Shown piece after piece: positions 22,744 to 29,375 of a DNA stretch of 52,972 nucleotides. The notes under the pieces were generated by a model that saw only the letters and a program-made list of their open reading frames with translations, searched no databases and was not told the DNA's origin. Origin of the DNA: RGIG2134 sp964461115 (lineage in GTDB: Bacteria; Cyanobacteriota; Vampirovibrionia; Gastranaerophilales; Gastranaerophilaceae). Location of the stretch: NCBI GenBank assembly GCA_964461115.1, contig CAYWSX010000014.1:1-52972 (forward strand), given 5' to 3'. A program made the position numbers and the translations under genes. Position 1 is the stretch's first letter; every line of letters starts with the position of its first letter.

Positions 22744-23354
22744 ACACAGGGCTTTACGGAAGTTCGACAACGAATAAAAACGGCACCACTTTCAATCCAA
22801 GTTCATTTCAGCAGAATCTTGTCGGCTCCGTTGAGGGATATGTGCCGAACATTTTGAACGAGTATGTAAACCCGAGCTACAACAGCGAAATGTACTTGGC
22901 AGAAAAAGCACAGCGCCAAAATCAACAAAAACAGGCTTATGACTCGGGTGTTTTATCTCAGCTTGCAAACCGCGGGCTTATGCGTTCGAGCGGGCTTCAA
23001 TCTGCGACGAATTCATTTGCCGATACTCTCGCGAACCAAGAGGTTCAAGCCATGCAGAATTATCAAGCACAACAGGCGAATAAGCTTGCGACGCTTATGG
23101 GGCTTTATGAGGTTCCTTACAATATGATGCACAACTCGACTAACGCCTCTAAATCGCTCTCTGACGCCGTGGGAAACTATAATTTGCAAAATCAGGCTTT
23201 TATTGAGAAACAAAAAGCTCAAAACTCTGCCACATTCGGAGAATTGGGCAATATTGCAGGAGGTTTAGCGGGCACACTGATTGCAGGACCTGCGGGCGGG
23301 GCAATAGGCAGCAGACTCGGGCAAACGCTGGGAAGCTATGCGGGGAATTTTTAG
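22698..23354 (+). CDS. Internal virion / DNA-ejection protein with glycine-zipper tail
   Basis: 218 residues; AAGGAG before ATG 22698. The first 60 are Ser/Thr/Gly/Asn-rich and disordered; 65-165 is a helical, Gln/Ala-rich coiled-coil-like region (KAQRQNQQKQAYDSGVLSQL); the last 35 are a glycine-zipper hydrophobic segment (IAGGLAGTLIAGPAGGAIGS) able to insert in membranes. This plan matches ejection proteins that short-tailed phages push into the host envelope. Function inferred from composition and place just before the fibre genes. Confidence 0.55.
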   Translation: MGKSKGAGEYPTTTLNTGLYGSSTTNKNGTTFNPSSFQQNLVGSVEGYVPNILNEYVNPSYNSEMYLAEKAQRQNQQKQAYDSGVLSQLANRGLMRSSGLQSATNSFADTLANQEVQAMQNYQAQQANKLATLMGLYEVPYNMMHNSTNASKSLSDAVGNYNLQNQAFIEKQKAQNSATFGELGNIAGGLAGTLIAGPAGGAIGSRLGQTLGSYAGNF

Positions 23355-23357
23355 ATT

Positions 23358-25124
23358 ATGAGCGAAGAACTAAACAGCATAACCGTGACCAAGGACATGA
23401 GCGCGTATTATTCGACACTTGCGAAAAACTGGGCTGTGAAGACGGATGGGACAGTGGACGGAGCGGAATTTTCGTCTAAGTACTATGCGGAAGAGGCGAA
23501 ATCTATTATTGAAGGTGGCACGCAGGATATAGAGGAAATTAAGAGCGAAGCTTTGGCGGCGTTCGACACTGAGTCTACAGAGGTTTTGGCGTCGGCAGAG
23601 GGGTTCGCAAATTCGAGTGAAGGGAGTGCTCTTGAGGCGGCTAATGCTGTTGAGGCGGGAAAGCAGGACTTGAATGAGATTTTGGCTCATGTGCCTGAAA
23701 AATTTGCGGGGTTTGGGTTGTTTGACACGAAAGTTACTGACCACGTTTTGACAGGTGATGAGGCTGTGGGGTGGGCAATTCAAGGCTCGCTTGTGTCATC
23801 AGTTTATACCGACGCGGTGGACAAAATTGTCAACGAGTACCAAGGCGGGGCCATCGCCAACTTTTTACGCAAAGAAGCTTTTACAATGCCGGCTTTCACA
23901 GCGAACACCACGAACGGGATAACTGTTTCCGACGCGCGAAACAGCACGGACGCATATTCACTCATCAACGGCGTAGCACAAAAGGTTACGGGTAATTTCA
24001 GCACCTACTGGTTCAAAATTGATTTCGGTTTTGCAACCTGTTTAAAAAGCTATTTTATAAAGGCTGACAGCCAAGGGAATCCTGAATATCCGACGGCGTG
24101 GACACTTGAGGCTTCTATTGATGGCGAAAACTGGGATGTTATTGACAGTCAAACCGCGCAGGTTTTCACTCTAGGGGAGCAAAAAAACTATAACATCAGC
24201 TCTGACAGCGTATACAAGCAGTACAAGATAGTTTTCTCTGCAGGCAACACCTCAGGAGAGCTTAGCAGGCTGGGATTCAATGCAGATAAGGCATTGACAT
24301 TCCCGTACAAGCAGGCTGTAAATGGGCATAAAATCGCGAATATCGTCAACAAAGAGCAAGTAGACAAGCTTTTCCAAGACATAGGGATTGCCGATTTCTA
24401 TATTCTTGATGAAGCTTCACGACAGTTTTACCTCCCGCGCAACAAGTGGTTTGCGCAGTTTACGGATGACTCATCTAAGGCAAATGAATTCGTGGAGGCG
24501 GGGCTGCCGAATATTACGGGCTTAGTATATGCTTTTGGCGGGGACGGGAAACTTTTTTCGAACATAAAAAGCATTAATAATTTTGACGGGGGCGGTTATG
24601 CTCAAGCACAAATAGGATTTGACGCGTCAAAATCTAACCCGATTTACGGAAAATCCGACACCGTTCAGCCTCCTGCGTCGCTGAAACTACTCTACTACAA
24701 GGTTGGAAACACTGTTGTAAACGAAGAGCTTATCGATGTCGGGAATATAATATCTGACGTTAGTAACTTACAGAACAACAAGGCTGACACTAATCTTGCC
24801 AATACAGAAGCTTCGCAATCATTTATTGATAAGGTTTTCGAGTGGTTTGGGCTGGATTTCAGCAGAGCGGTAAGCCAATCTAATAATATTGAATACACAG
24901 CACCCTTTGCAGGTTGTGTTTACTACTATGCTGGAGCTAGTTATCAGAGCGGAACGTTTGCCTATTTGTACATAAATGACATTGCAAATGTTTTGATTAG
25001 TACGGGCATGAACCCCGGCTGTACTTCGAGTAACTATTTCCGTGTCAACAAGGGGGATAAATACAAGTCTTACGGAGGGGTGTTTGTAGAATTAAAATTC
25101 ATTCCTTTCAAGGGGGCAAAGTAG
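23358..25124 (+). CDS. Tail fibre protein 1 with an F5/8-type C (discoidin-like) insertion
   Basis: 588 residues. The N-terminal 145 (tail-attachment part: AKNWAVKTDGTVDGAEFSSK, a helical section, then VTDHVLTGDEAVGWAIQGS) are nearly identical to fibre 2 in DNA as well as protein. Residues about 155-320 form an F5/8 type C-like sugar-binding domain: FSTYWFKIDFG, YPTAWTLEASIDGENWDVI, YKQYKIVFSAGN, GELSRLGF. A shared QFYLPRNKWFAQFT module and a knob-like tip with YINDIANVLISTG follow. It probably binds host surface polysaccharide. Confidence 0.8.
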   Translation: MSEELNSITVTKDMSAYYSTLAKNWAVKTDGTVDGAEFSSKYYAEEAKSIIEGGTQDIEEIKSEALAAFDTESTEVLASAEGFANSSEGSALEAANAVEAGKQDLNEILAHVPEKFAGFGLFDTKVTDHVLTGDEAVGWAIQGSLVSSVYTDAVDKIVNEYQGGAIANFLRKEAFTMPAFTANTTNGITVSDARNSTDAYSLINGVAQKVTGNFSTYWFKIDFGFATCLKSYFIKADSQGNPEYPTAWTLEASIDGENWDVIDSQTAQVFTLGEQKNYNISSDSVYKQYKIVFSAGNTSGELSRLGFNADKALTFPYKQAVNGHKIANIVNKEQVDKLFQDIGIADFYILDEASRQFYLPRNKWFAQFTDDSSKANEFVEAGLPNITGLVYAFGGDGKLFSNIKSINNFDGGGYAQAQIGFDASKSNPIYGKSDTVQPPASLKLLYYKVGNTVVNEELIDVGNIISDVSNLQNNKADTNLANTEASQSFIDKVFEWFGLDFSRAVSQSNNIEYTAPFAGCVYYYAGASYQSGTFAYLYINDIANVLISTGMNPGCTSSNYFRVNKGDKYKSYGGVFVELKFIPFKGAK

Positions 25125-25141
25125 TACAAATAAAACTTTTA

Positions 25142-25167
25142 GTGCCCGATTTGCGCTGACATAAACT
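25142..25167 (+). promoter_or_regulatory. Recurrent phage motif, site 4
   Basis: GTGCCC, 14 bases beginning GATTTGCG, TAAACT (25162-25167), 18 bases before the collar gene ATG and its GGAGG. Confidence 0.3.
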
Positions 25168-25184
25168 GAAAATAGGAGGTAATT

Positions 25185-25826
25185 ATGTCTACAAATTTTT
25201 TGATAAGTTTTCAAGAGGGCGATAAAATTAAGGCCTCCGAAACCAATCACAACAACCAATATCTGCTTGATGAGATTAAGACGCAAGTTACACAGCTAGA
25301 CGCTTATCTCAAGCAGGAATTGGCAAAATTCGAGCGGAACTTATACATGGTCGGTGACATAAAATCATCGGCGTCCGATACGCCTGATGATAACTGGATG
25401 GAGTGCGGCGGGGCAGAGCTTTCGCGCGAAGAATACTCGGAGCTTTACGGAAAAATCGGCACAACGTTCGGAGAGGGCAATAAGGTCACAACATTTAACC
25501 TGCCTGACTTGCGCGGGGTTGTAATACGCGGATTCGATAACGGGCGCGGCTTAGACACTGACAGAACATTTGGAAGCTACCAAGAAGACGGCGTGCCTGA
25601 CCTTGTAGGCAGCTTGGGCGTAAGGCCCGTAAACAACGGTGTTTATCCTGATGGGAAATTGTTTAAATATAACGGCGCGTGGTACTCAGGAACATCGGAA
25701 GACCCGGGCGGGGGCGTAAACGGGGTTGATTTCAAGGCTTCGGGGTATTCGTCTGTTTACAAAACTGGATTGCAGGAGGCGCGTGTGAAAAATATCGCCT
25801 TAAAATATTACATCAAGGTTAAGTGA
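25185..25826 (+). CDS. Tail collar domain (Phage_Collar) protein
   Basis: 213 residues. The Phage_Collar motif is clear: SSASDTPDDNWMECGGAELS, REEYSELYGKIGTTFGEGNK, TFNLPDLRGVVIRGFDNG, which matches the W-L-C-x-G and F-x-L-P-D-x-R-G consensus. The N-terminal 60 residues are helical and trimerising; the C-terminus ends in VKNIALKYYIKVK, like fibre tips. GGAGG before ATG 25185. It sits between two fibre paralogs and is probably a trimeric short fibre. Confidence 0.85.
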   Translation: MSTNFLISFQEGDKIKASETNHNNQYLLDEIKTQVTQLDAYLKQELAKFERNLYMVGDIKSSASDTPDDNWMECGGAELSREEYSELYGKIGTTFGEGNKVTTFNLPDLRGVVIRGFDNGRGLDTDRTFGSYQEDGVPDLVGSLGVRPVNNGVYPDGKLFKYNGAWYSGTSEDPGGGVNGVDFKASGYSSVYKTGLQEARVKNIALKYYIKVK

Positions 25827-25834
25827 GGAGTTTT

Positions 25835-26206
25835 ATGTCACTAGAAGTAAACGAAGACGGGACGATAATTTTATATCAGGGCGACACGGGTGAGGTGGTT
25901 GTAAACAATCTGCCGACGATTGAAAACTACAAGGCGTATTTCGGCATTCGCGACGAAAAGCGAAACCAGGTGGGGGCAGAAGTATTGGTGAATACAAACA
26001 AGCAGGAGAGCATTTCATTTCGTCTTACATCAGATTTAACGGATAAACTCGAAGTTCCTAACGGCAAAAAATTTGCGACATATTATTACGGTATTAAACT
26101 TGTTACGCCGGGTTCATTAAACGAAGATACGCTTTTTGTGGAAGGCAATACCTACGGCTCTTTGAACCGCGTAATTGTTTACCCTAAAAAGGTTGAGGGT
26201 GTTTAA
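25835..26206 (+). CDS. Beta-rich protein of the fibre module
   Basis: 123 residues from ATG 25835 (GAGGAG upstream). Opens SLEVNEDGTIILYQGDTGEV, then an all-beta pattern (YKAYFGIRDEKRNQVGAEVLV, ISFRLTSDLTDKL). Short baseplate or fibre-base proteins begin this way ('NDGTIxLTQGDTG'). Its TAA overlaps the ATG of fibre 2. Likely a tail-fibre base or assembly component; no catalytic motif. Confidence 0.6.
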   Translation: MSLEVNEDGTIILYQGDTGEVVVNNLPTIENYKAYFGIRDEKRNQVGAEVLVNTNKQESISFRLTSDLTDKLEVPNGKKFATYYYGIKLVTPGSLNEDTLFVEGNTYGSLNRVIVYPKKVEGV

Positions 26207-27585
26207 TGGCGAAAATTAGAGTTACGGCCGGAAATGAAAAAATTAATGTTAATGCTACCAAAGACATGAGCGCATATTATTCGGCGCTTGCGAAAAACTG
26301 GGCTGTTAAGACGGACGGGGCGGTCGAAGGCGCTGACTTTTCGTCTAAATTTTATGCGAAAGAGGCGAAATCTCTTATTGAAAGTGGCACGCAGGATATA
26401 GAGGGAATTAAGAGCGAAGCTTTGGCGGCGTTCGACACTGAGTCTGCAGAGGTTTTGGCTGCGGCAGAGGGGTTCGCAAATTCGAGTGAAGAGAGTGCAA
26501 TTGAGGCGGCTAATGCTGTTGAGGCGGGAAAGCAGGGGTTGAATGAGATTTTGGCTCATGTACCTGAAAAGTTTGCGGGGTTTGGGTTGTTTGACACGAA
26601 AGTTACTGACCACGTTTTGACGGGTGATGAGGCTGTGGGGTGGGCAATTCAAGGGTCGCTTGTAACTATGACTTATCCGGACGCGGTGGCGAGGATTGAG
26701 GAGGCGTATGCGGGGGGTGCTACTGTAACTTATCAGGGGATTAAGAGTAAGAGGGCTTCGAATGGGTGGTATATTGCGGATATTTCGAAAAAGGATGCGG
26801 TGGATGAGCTTTTTACGAGCACCGAGATTGCTGATTTTTATGTACTTGATCCTGAAAACAGGCAGTTCTATTTGCCGCGAAACAAGTGGTTTGCACAGTT
26901 TACGGGTGACTCTTCTAAGGTAAATGAATTCCAGGAGGCGGGGCTGCCGAATATTACAGCCGAAGTTAATTCTTTTCTAATCGCCAACCCTTCGGGAGCT
27001 TTTTCTGGACTAGGACTAGGATATACATACAATACGGGCTCTCAGAATTATAACAGTATTTTGAACTTTGACGCCTCTAAATCAAATCCGATTTATGGTA
27101 ATTCATCTACGGTTCAGCCGTCTGCGTCGTTGAAACTTCTCTACTACAAGGTTGGGAACACTGTTGTGAACGAAGAGCTTATCGATGTCGGTAACGTGTT
27201 GGCTGACCTGCAACTAAAGGCGGATAAAAGTCTTTCTAATACGGTCGGGAGTGTTTCGCAGGCGTTTAAGAACCAGTCTGTGGGCTGGGGAATGCCTGAT
27301 TACAGTGCAGGGGTAAGTATAAAGACTTATACAAATGAGACTAATCAATTTACGGCTCCGACTAATGGAATATTAGTGATTGACCTGTTGAGTAACAGCG
27401 ATGGGGAGAAGTATGTTTACATAAACGGGGCGATTGTGGGTCGTAGTATGGCGTACTCGGGAGGCCAGATAGGTGTAGACAGTATTTGTACGCTTTTAAT
27501 ATCAAAGGGTGACAAATTTTATTCGAATGCGATGAATGCGGCAGTAAATTACAATACATTTTACCCATGTAAAGGAGCGAAATAA
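26206..27585 (+). CDS. Tail fibre protein 2 (paralog of fibre 1, without the sugar-binding domain)
   Basis: 459 residues. Same 145-residue attachment region as fibre 1 and same central module (ADFYVLDPENRQFYLPRNKW, FDASKSNPIYGNS, LKLLYYKVGNTVVNEELIDV), but the F5/8C-like domain of fibre 1 is replaced by a short link (about 30-40 residues). The C-terminal tip differs (YTNETNQFTAPTNGILVIDL, then YVYINGAIVGRSM). The two fibres may compete for or share the same tail sites, giving two receptor specificities. Confidence 0.8.
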   Translation: MAKIRVTAGNEKINVNATKDMSAYYSALAKNWAVKTDGAVEGADFSSKFYAKEAKSLIESGTQDIEGIKSEALAAFDTESAEVLAAAEGFANSSEESAIEAANAVEAGKQGLNEILAHVPEKFAGFGLFDTKVTDHVLTGDEAVGWAIQGSLVTMTYPDAVARIEEAYAGGATVTYQGIKSKRASNGWYIADISKKDAVDELFTSTEIADFYVLDPENRQFYLPRNKWFAQFTGDSSKVNEFQEAGLPNITAEVNSFLIANPSGAFSGLGLGYTYNTGSQNYNSILNFDASKSNPIYGNSSTVQPSASLKLLYYKVGNTVVNEELIDVGNVLADLQLKADKSLSNTVGSVSQAFKNQSVGWGMPDYSAGVSIKTYTNETNQFTAPTNGILVIDLLSNSDGEKYVYINGAIVGRSMAYSGGQIGVDSICTLLISKGDKFYSNAMNAAVNYNTFYPCKGAK

Positions 27586-27586
27586 A

Positions 27587-28120
27587 ATGAAAAAGTATGC
27601 AAAAGTTATTAATGAAGAAACAGGGCTTTGTGAGGTAGGCGTAGGGACGAATGCAGAGTTCTATACTTCCATAGGTATGGAAGAGATTGAAGTAGAGCAG
27701 TCCGAGGTGGATGGTCAACGGTATTTGAGCGAGAAGTGTCCACGGAAGACGGATGGGGAGAGGTTAGCGGAGGCGAAGGCTTTGAAGCTAGCGGAGAATG
27801 TGAGCAAGCGTGATGAGCGCTTACGCGCGGGAGTTGAGTACAGAGGGGTTTTGTTTGATTCTGATACAGACTCCAAGGTTAATATTATGGGCGCGTTGTC
27901 TGCGCTTTTAGACGGGGATTCTGTGGGCTGGAACTCCATGGATAACGAGACTGTTATCATGACAAAAGTGGAGCTTGAGGAGCTTGGGGCGCTGCTGATT
28001 GGCTTGACGTCGACAGTCTGGGGCGCTGAGGGGCTAAATGTTCAGTATATCAATGCGATTAACGCTTGCACTACACTCGAGGAGCTTGAAGCGGTTGTGA
28101 TTGATTATACACTGGTATAA
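27587..28120 (+). CDS. DUF4376-type tail-fibre accessory protein
   Basis: 177 residues. N-terminal MKKYAKVINEETGLCEVGVG resembles XkdW/tail-fibre-assembly starts. The C-terminal half matches DUF4376: RDERLRAGVEYRGVLFDSDT, then SKVNIMGALSALLDG, GWNSMDNETVIMTK, VELEELGALL. Such proteins follow fibre genes in many phages and are thought to help fibre assembly or attachment. ATG starts one base after the fibre stop. Its transcript ends before the separate promoter at 28127. Confidence 0.7.
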   Translation: MKKYAKVINEETGLCEVGVGTNAEFYTSIGMEEIEVEQSEVDGQRYLSEKCPRKTDGERLAEAKALKLAENVSKRDERLRAGVEYRGVLFDSDTDSKVNIMGALSALLDGDSVGWNSMDNETVIMTKVELEELGALLIGLTSTVWGAEGLNVQYINAINACTTLEELEAVVIDYTLV

Positions 28121-28126
28121 AGAATT

Positions 28127-28155
28127 TAGACAAAACTATTAAAATATTGTATTAT
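28127..28155 (+). promoter_or_regulatory. Promoter of the 31-codon ORF
   Basis: TAGACA (28127-28132), 17-base spacer, TATTAT (28150-28155). Start near 28162, giving a leader of about 68 bases to the ATG at 28230. In the leader, ACCTCC (28177-28182) is complementary to the GGAGGT ribosome site (28217-28222) and could mask it. Confidence 0.6.
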
Positions 28156-28229
28156 TAGGCTAGGGTAGTACCACAAACCTCCAAGGCACACGCGTAAACA
28201 AAGAAAGCGGTCGAAAGGAGGTGGTAAAT

Positions 28230-28325
28230 ATGAGCTTATGGCTTTTTGCGCTCTTTGATTTATTGATTAAAGCGCATAAAGAAAAAGCCCCAGCATTGGA
28301 ACTGCTGGAACTTTTCTTAAAGTAA
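28230..28325 (+). CDS. 31-residue hydrophobic peptide, type I toxin candidate
   Basis: ATG 28230 follows an almost ideal AAAGGAGGTGG ribosome site. The peptide begins MSLWLFALFDLLIKAH: a 13-residue hydrophobic run, then a Lys/Glu-rich hinge and a second Leu-rich amphipathic part, ending LFLK. Size and plan fit small membrane toxins of type I systems, though no known family (Fst, TxpA, BsrG) matches. An antisense transcript with promoter and terminator covers its 3' half. It sits between the fibre-assembly and lysis genes, so a lysis-control peptide is the main alternative. Confidence 0.6.
   Translation: MSLWLFALFDLLIKAHKEKAPALELLELFLK
28278..28310 (-). terminator. Terminator of the antisense RNA
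   Basis: Read leftward: TTCCAGCA (28310-28303), loop, TGCTGGGG (28295-28288), then CTTTTTCTTT. An 8-bp stem (two G-T pairs at the base) with a T-tract. It lies inside the ORF on the other strand, where a terminator on the antisense strand is not expected by chance. Confidence 0.65.
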
Positions 28326-28388
28326 TTCGTTCATAGGGTACAAAGTGAAACCTCGAGTAAGTAACATTTACTTGGGGCTTCCCCCTAT
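28280..28388 (-). ncRNA. Candidate antisense RNA to the 31-codon ORF (type I antitoxin)
   Basis: Predicted transcript of about 105-110 nt running left from the promoter at 28395-28423 to the terminator at 28278-28310. It overlaps the last third of the ORF and its 3' untranslated region, including the hairpin CCTCGAGTAA (28351-28360)/TTACTTGGGG (28368-28377). This is 3'-overlapping convergent geometry, as in prophage systems txpA/ratA and bsrG/SR4. Not tested; based on promoter, terminator and folding seen by eye. Confidence 0.55.
28351..28377. repeat. Stem-loop shared by sense and antisense transcripts
   Basis: CCTCGAGTAA / TTACTTGGGG with a 7-base loop (10 bp, two wobbles on the plus strand). 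TGGGGCTT (28373-28380) can pair instead with AAGCCCCA (28285-28292) inside the ORF, so the sense mRNA has two alternative folds, a usual feature of type I toxin mRNAs. Confidence 0.5.
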
Positions 28389-28394
28389 ATGAGT

Positions 28395-28423
28395 ATTATT
28401 TACTGTTTTTGAGGTTTTGTCAA
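28395..28423 (-). promoter_or_regulatory. Near-consensus antisense promoter
   Basis: Read leftward: a perfect TTGACA (28423-28418), 17-base spacer, AATAAT (28400-28395; 5 of 6). Predicted start near 28388. It is the best-scoring promoter by eye in this part of the window and points at the 31-codon ORF, with no protein gene to its left in that orientation. Confidence 0.65.
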
Positions 28424-28500
28424 GTGGCGGATTTTCGACAACCCAAATAATCCAAGTATCGGATTTCGACGCTGGTATGATTGTATAAAAAGGAGGAAAC

Positions 28501-28758
28501 ATGTTTGAAAAATTAAAAGAGACGATTCTGGACGCAGCGCAGGAGGCTGTGGAGTATGCGGAGAAGTTTTACGGGTCTTCTGAAGGTAAGCTCAAGAAAG
28601 AGCAGGCGATTAATTTTATTGTGGACAAGATAAAGTTTCCTCCGTTTTTGTCTTTATTGAAGCCGCTTGCGGTGAAGCTGTTATCGGCGTTTATTGATGA
28701 AGCGGTGGAGGCTGCGGTTACGTTGATGAAAGCGAAGATTGGTGCGGGTGAGATGTAA
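28501..28758 (+). CDS. Lysis-module protein, possibly holin LL-H-like
   Basis: 85 residues; AAAGGAGG before ATG 28501. Amphipathic N-terminal helix (FEKLKETILDAAQEAVEYAEKF), then SSEGKLKKEQAINFIVDKI and a C-terminal FIDEAVEAAVTLM helix, a pattern like the cytosolic part of LL-H-family holins. No membrane segment is convincing, so the label is tentative. Its TAATG overlap couples it to the next gene. Confidence 0.5.
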   Translation: MFEKLKETILDAAQEAVEYAEKFYGSSEGKLKKEQAINFIVDKIKFPPFLSLLKPLAVKLLSAFIDEAVEAAVTLMKAKIGAGEM

Positions 28759-29003
28759 TGTTCGGGATTTCGCAGGCGATAAAAGAGTTTTTCGCAGCAA
28801 TGGGGCTTCTCTTCGGCTGGCAGGCGGAACGGGTCGAGCACCGGGCGGAGAGTGTCGTAATTGAGGACAAGGAAGACGGGGAGCGGGCTATGAGGCACGC
28901 AGAGAGGGCTATAAACACGGCTTTTAGGTATAAAGATTCATTTCGCATTCTCGACCGCAAGAGCTTTGAGCGCAATGTAAGACAGTTTAGGAATTTGAAG
29001 TGA
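28758..29003 (+). CDS. Small phage lysis-module protein
   Basis: 81 residues. A short hydrophobic N-terminus (FFAAMGLLFGW) is followed by a charged helix rich in Glu, Arg and His (AERVEHRAESVVIEDKEDGE). It is coupled at both ends: ATG overlaps the previous stop and its TGA overlaps the next ATG. Could be a membrane-anchored spanin-like or holin-regulating protein. No family recognised. Confidence 0.55.
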   Translation: MFGISQAIKEFFAAMGLLFGWQAERVEHRAESVVIEDKEDGERAMRHAERAINTAFRYKDSFRILDRKSFERNVRQFRNLK

Positions 29004-29239
29004 TGGAAATAGAAACGCTGACAGAATATGCGCCGATAATAGTTGTCGTCGCAATGTTTCTTATACAACAGAGAATAATTGTGACTCCGGAACAGCTCGA
29101 GCGAAAGCACCGTGAAATACTTGCCGACGTTGAGCGCAAATATGCACAACAGCAGAATGTATCTGACCTAAAGGAACAAATCGCTGACATAAATGACAAA
29201 ATCACCAAGATTTACGATGTTGTATTAAAAAGCAAATAA
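29003..29239 (+). CDS. Small membrane protein of the lysis module (holin or spanin candidate)
   Basis: 78 residues from ATG 29003 (TGATG overlap). One membrane segment at about 10-25 (APIIVVVAMFLIQQRIIV), then a coiled-coil with regular heptads (LKEQIADINDKITKIYDVVL). One membrane helix plus a coiled coil is the plan of inner-membrane spanins and of some pinholins. It lies upstream of the amidase, separated by accessory genes. Confidence 0.6.
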   Translation: MEIETLTEYAPIIVVVAMFLIQQRIIVTPEQLERKHREILADVERKYAQQQNVSDLKEQIADINDKITKIYDVVLKSK

Positions 29240-29273
29240 ACCGGACATATGTACAGGTCCCTTATCTTAGATT

Positions 29274-29308
29274 CAAGCCCTGTATTCACCTCTAGGCTTG
29301 CGATACAG
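29274..29308. repeat. Two interlocked inverted repeats
   Basis: CAAGCC (29274-29279)/GGCTTG (29295-29300) and CTGTAT (29280-29285)/ATACAG (29303-29308). The two stems interlock and are probably alternatives, since the loop between the first and second arms is too short for a normal pseudoknot. They lie just before the promoter at 29309 and could be an operator or a read-through attenuator. The 29240-29308 stretch has no gene. Confidence 0.4.
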
Positions 29309-29337
29309 TTGTTTTCGCCTTTCGGATTTTGTATAAT
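29309..29337 (+). promoter_or_regulatory. Promoter of the DUF6973-like gene
   Basis: TTGTTT (29309-29314), 17-base spacer, TATAAT (29332-29337). Start near 29344; AAAGGA then ATG 29376. A perfect -10 with correct spacing marks independent expression. Confidence 0.6.
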
Positions 29338-29375
29338 AGAAGAATTGTTCACTATTATATAAAGAAAGGAAAAAT

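Noticed and set aside
29274..29308. H-type pseudoknot
   Set aside because: The pairings are in the right order, but the connecting loop between the first two arms is zero bases, which is sterically unlikely; alternative hairpins are more plausible.
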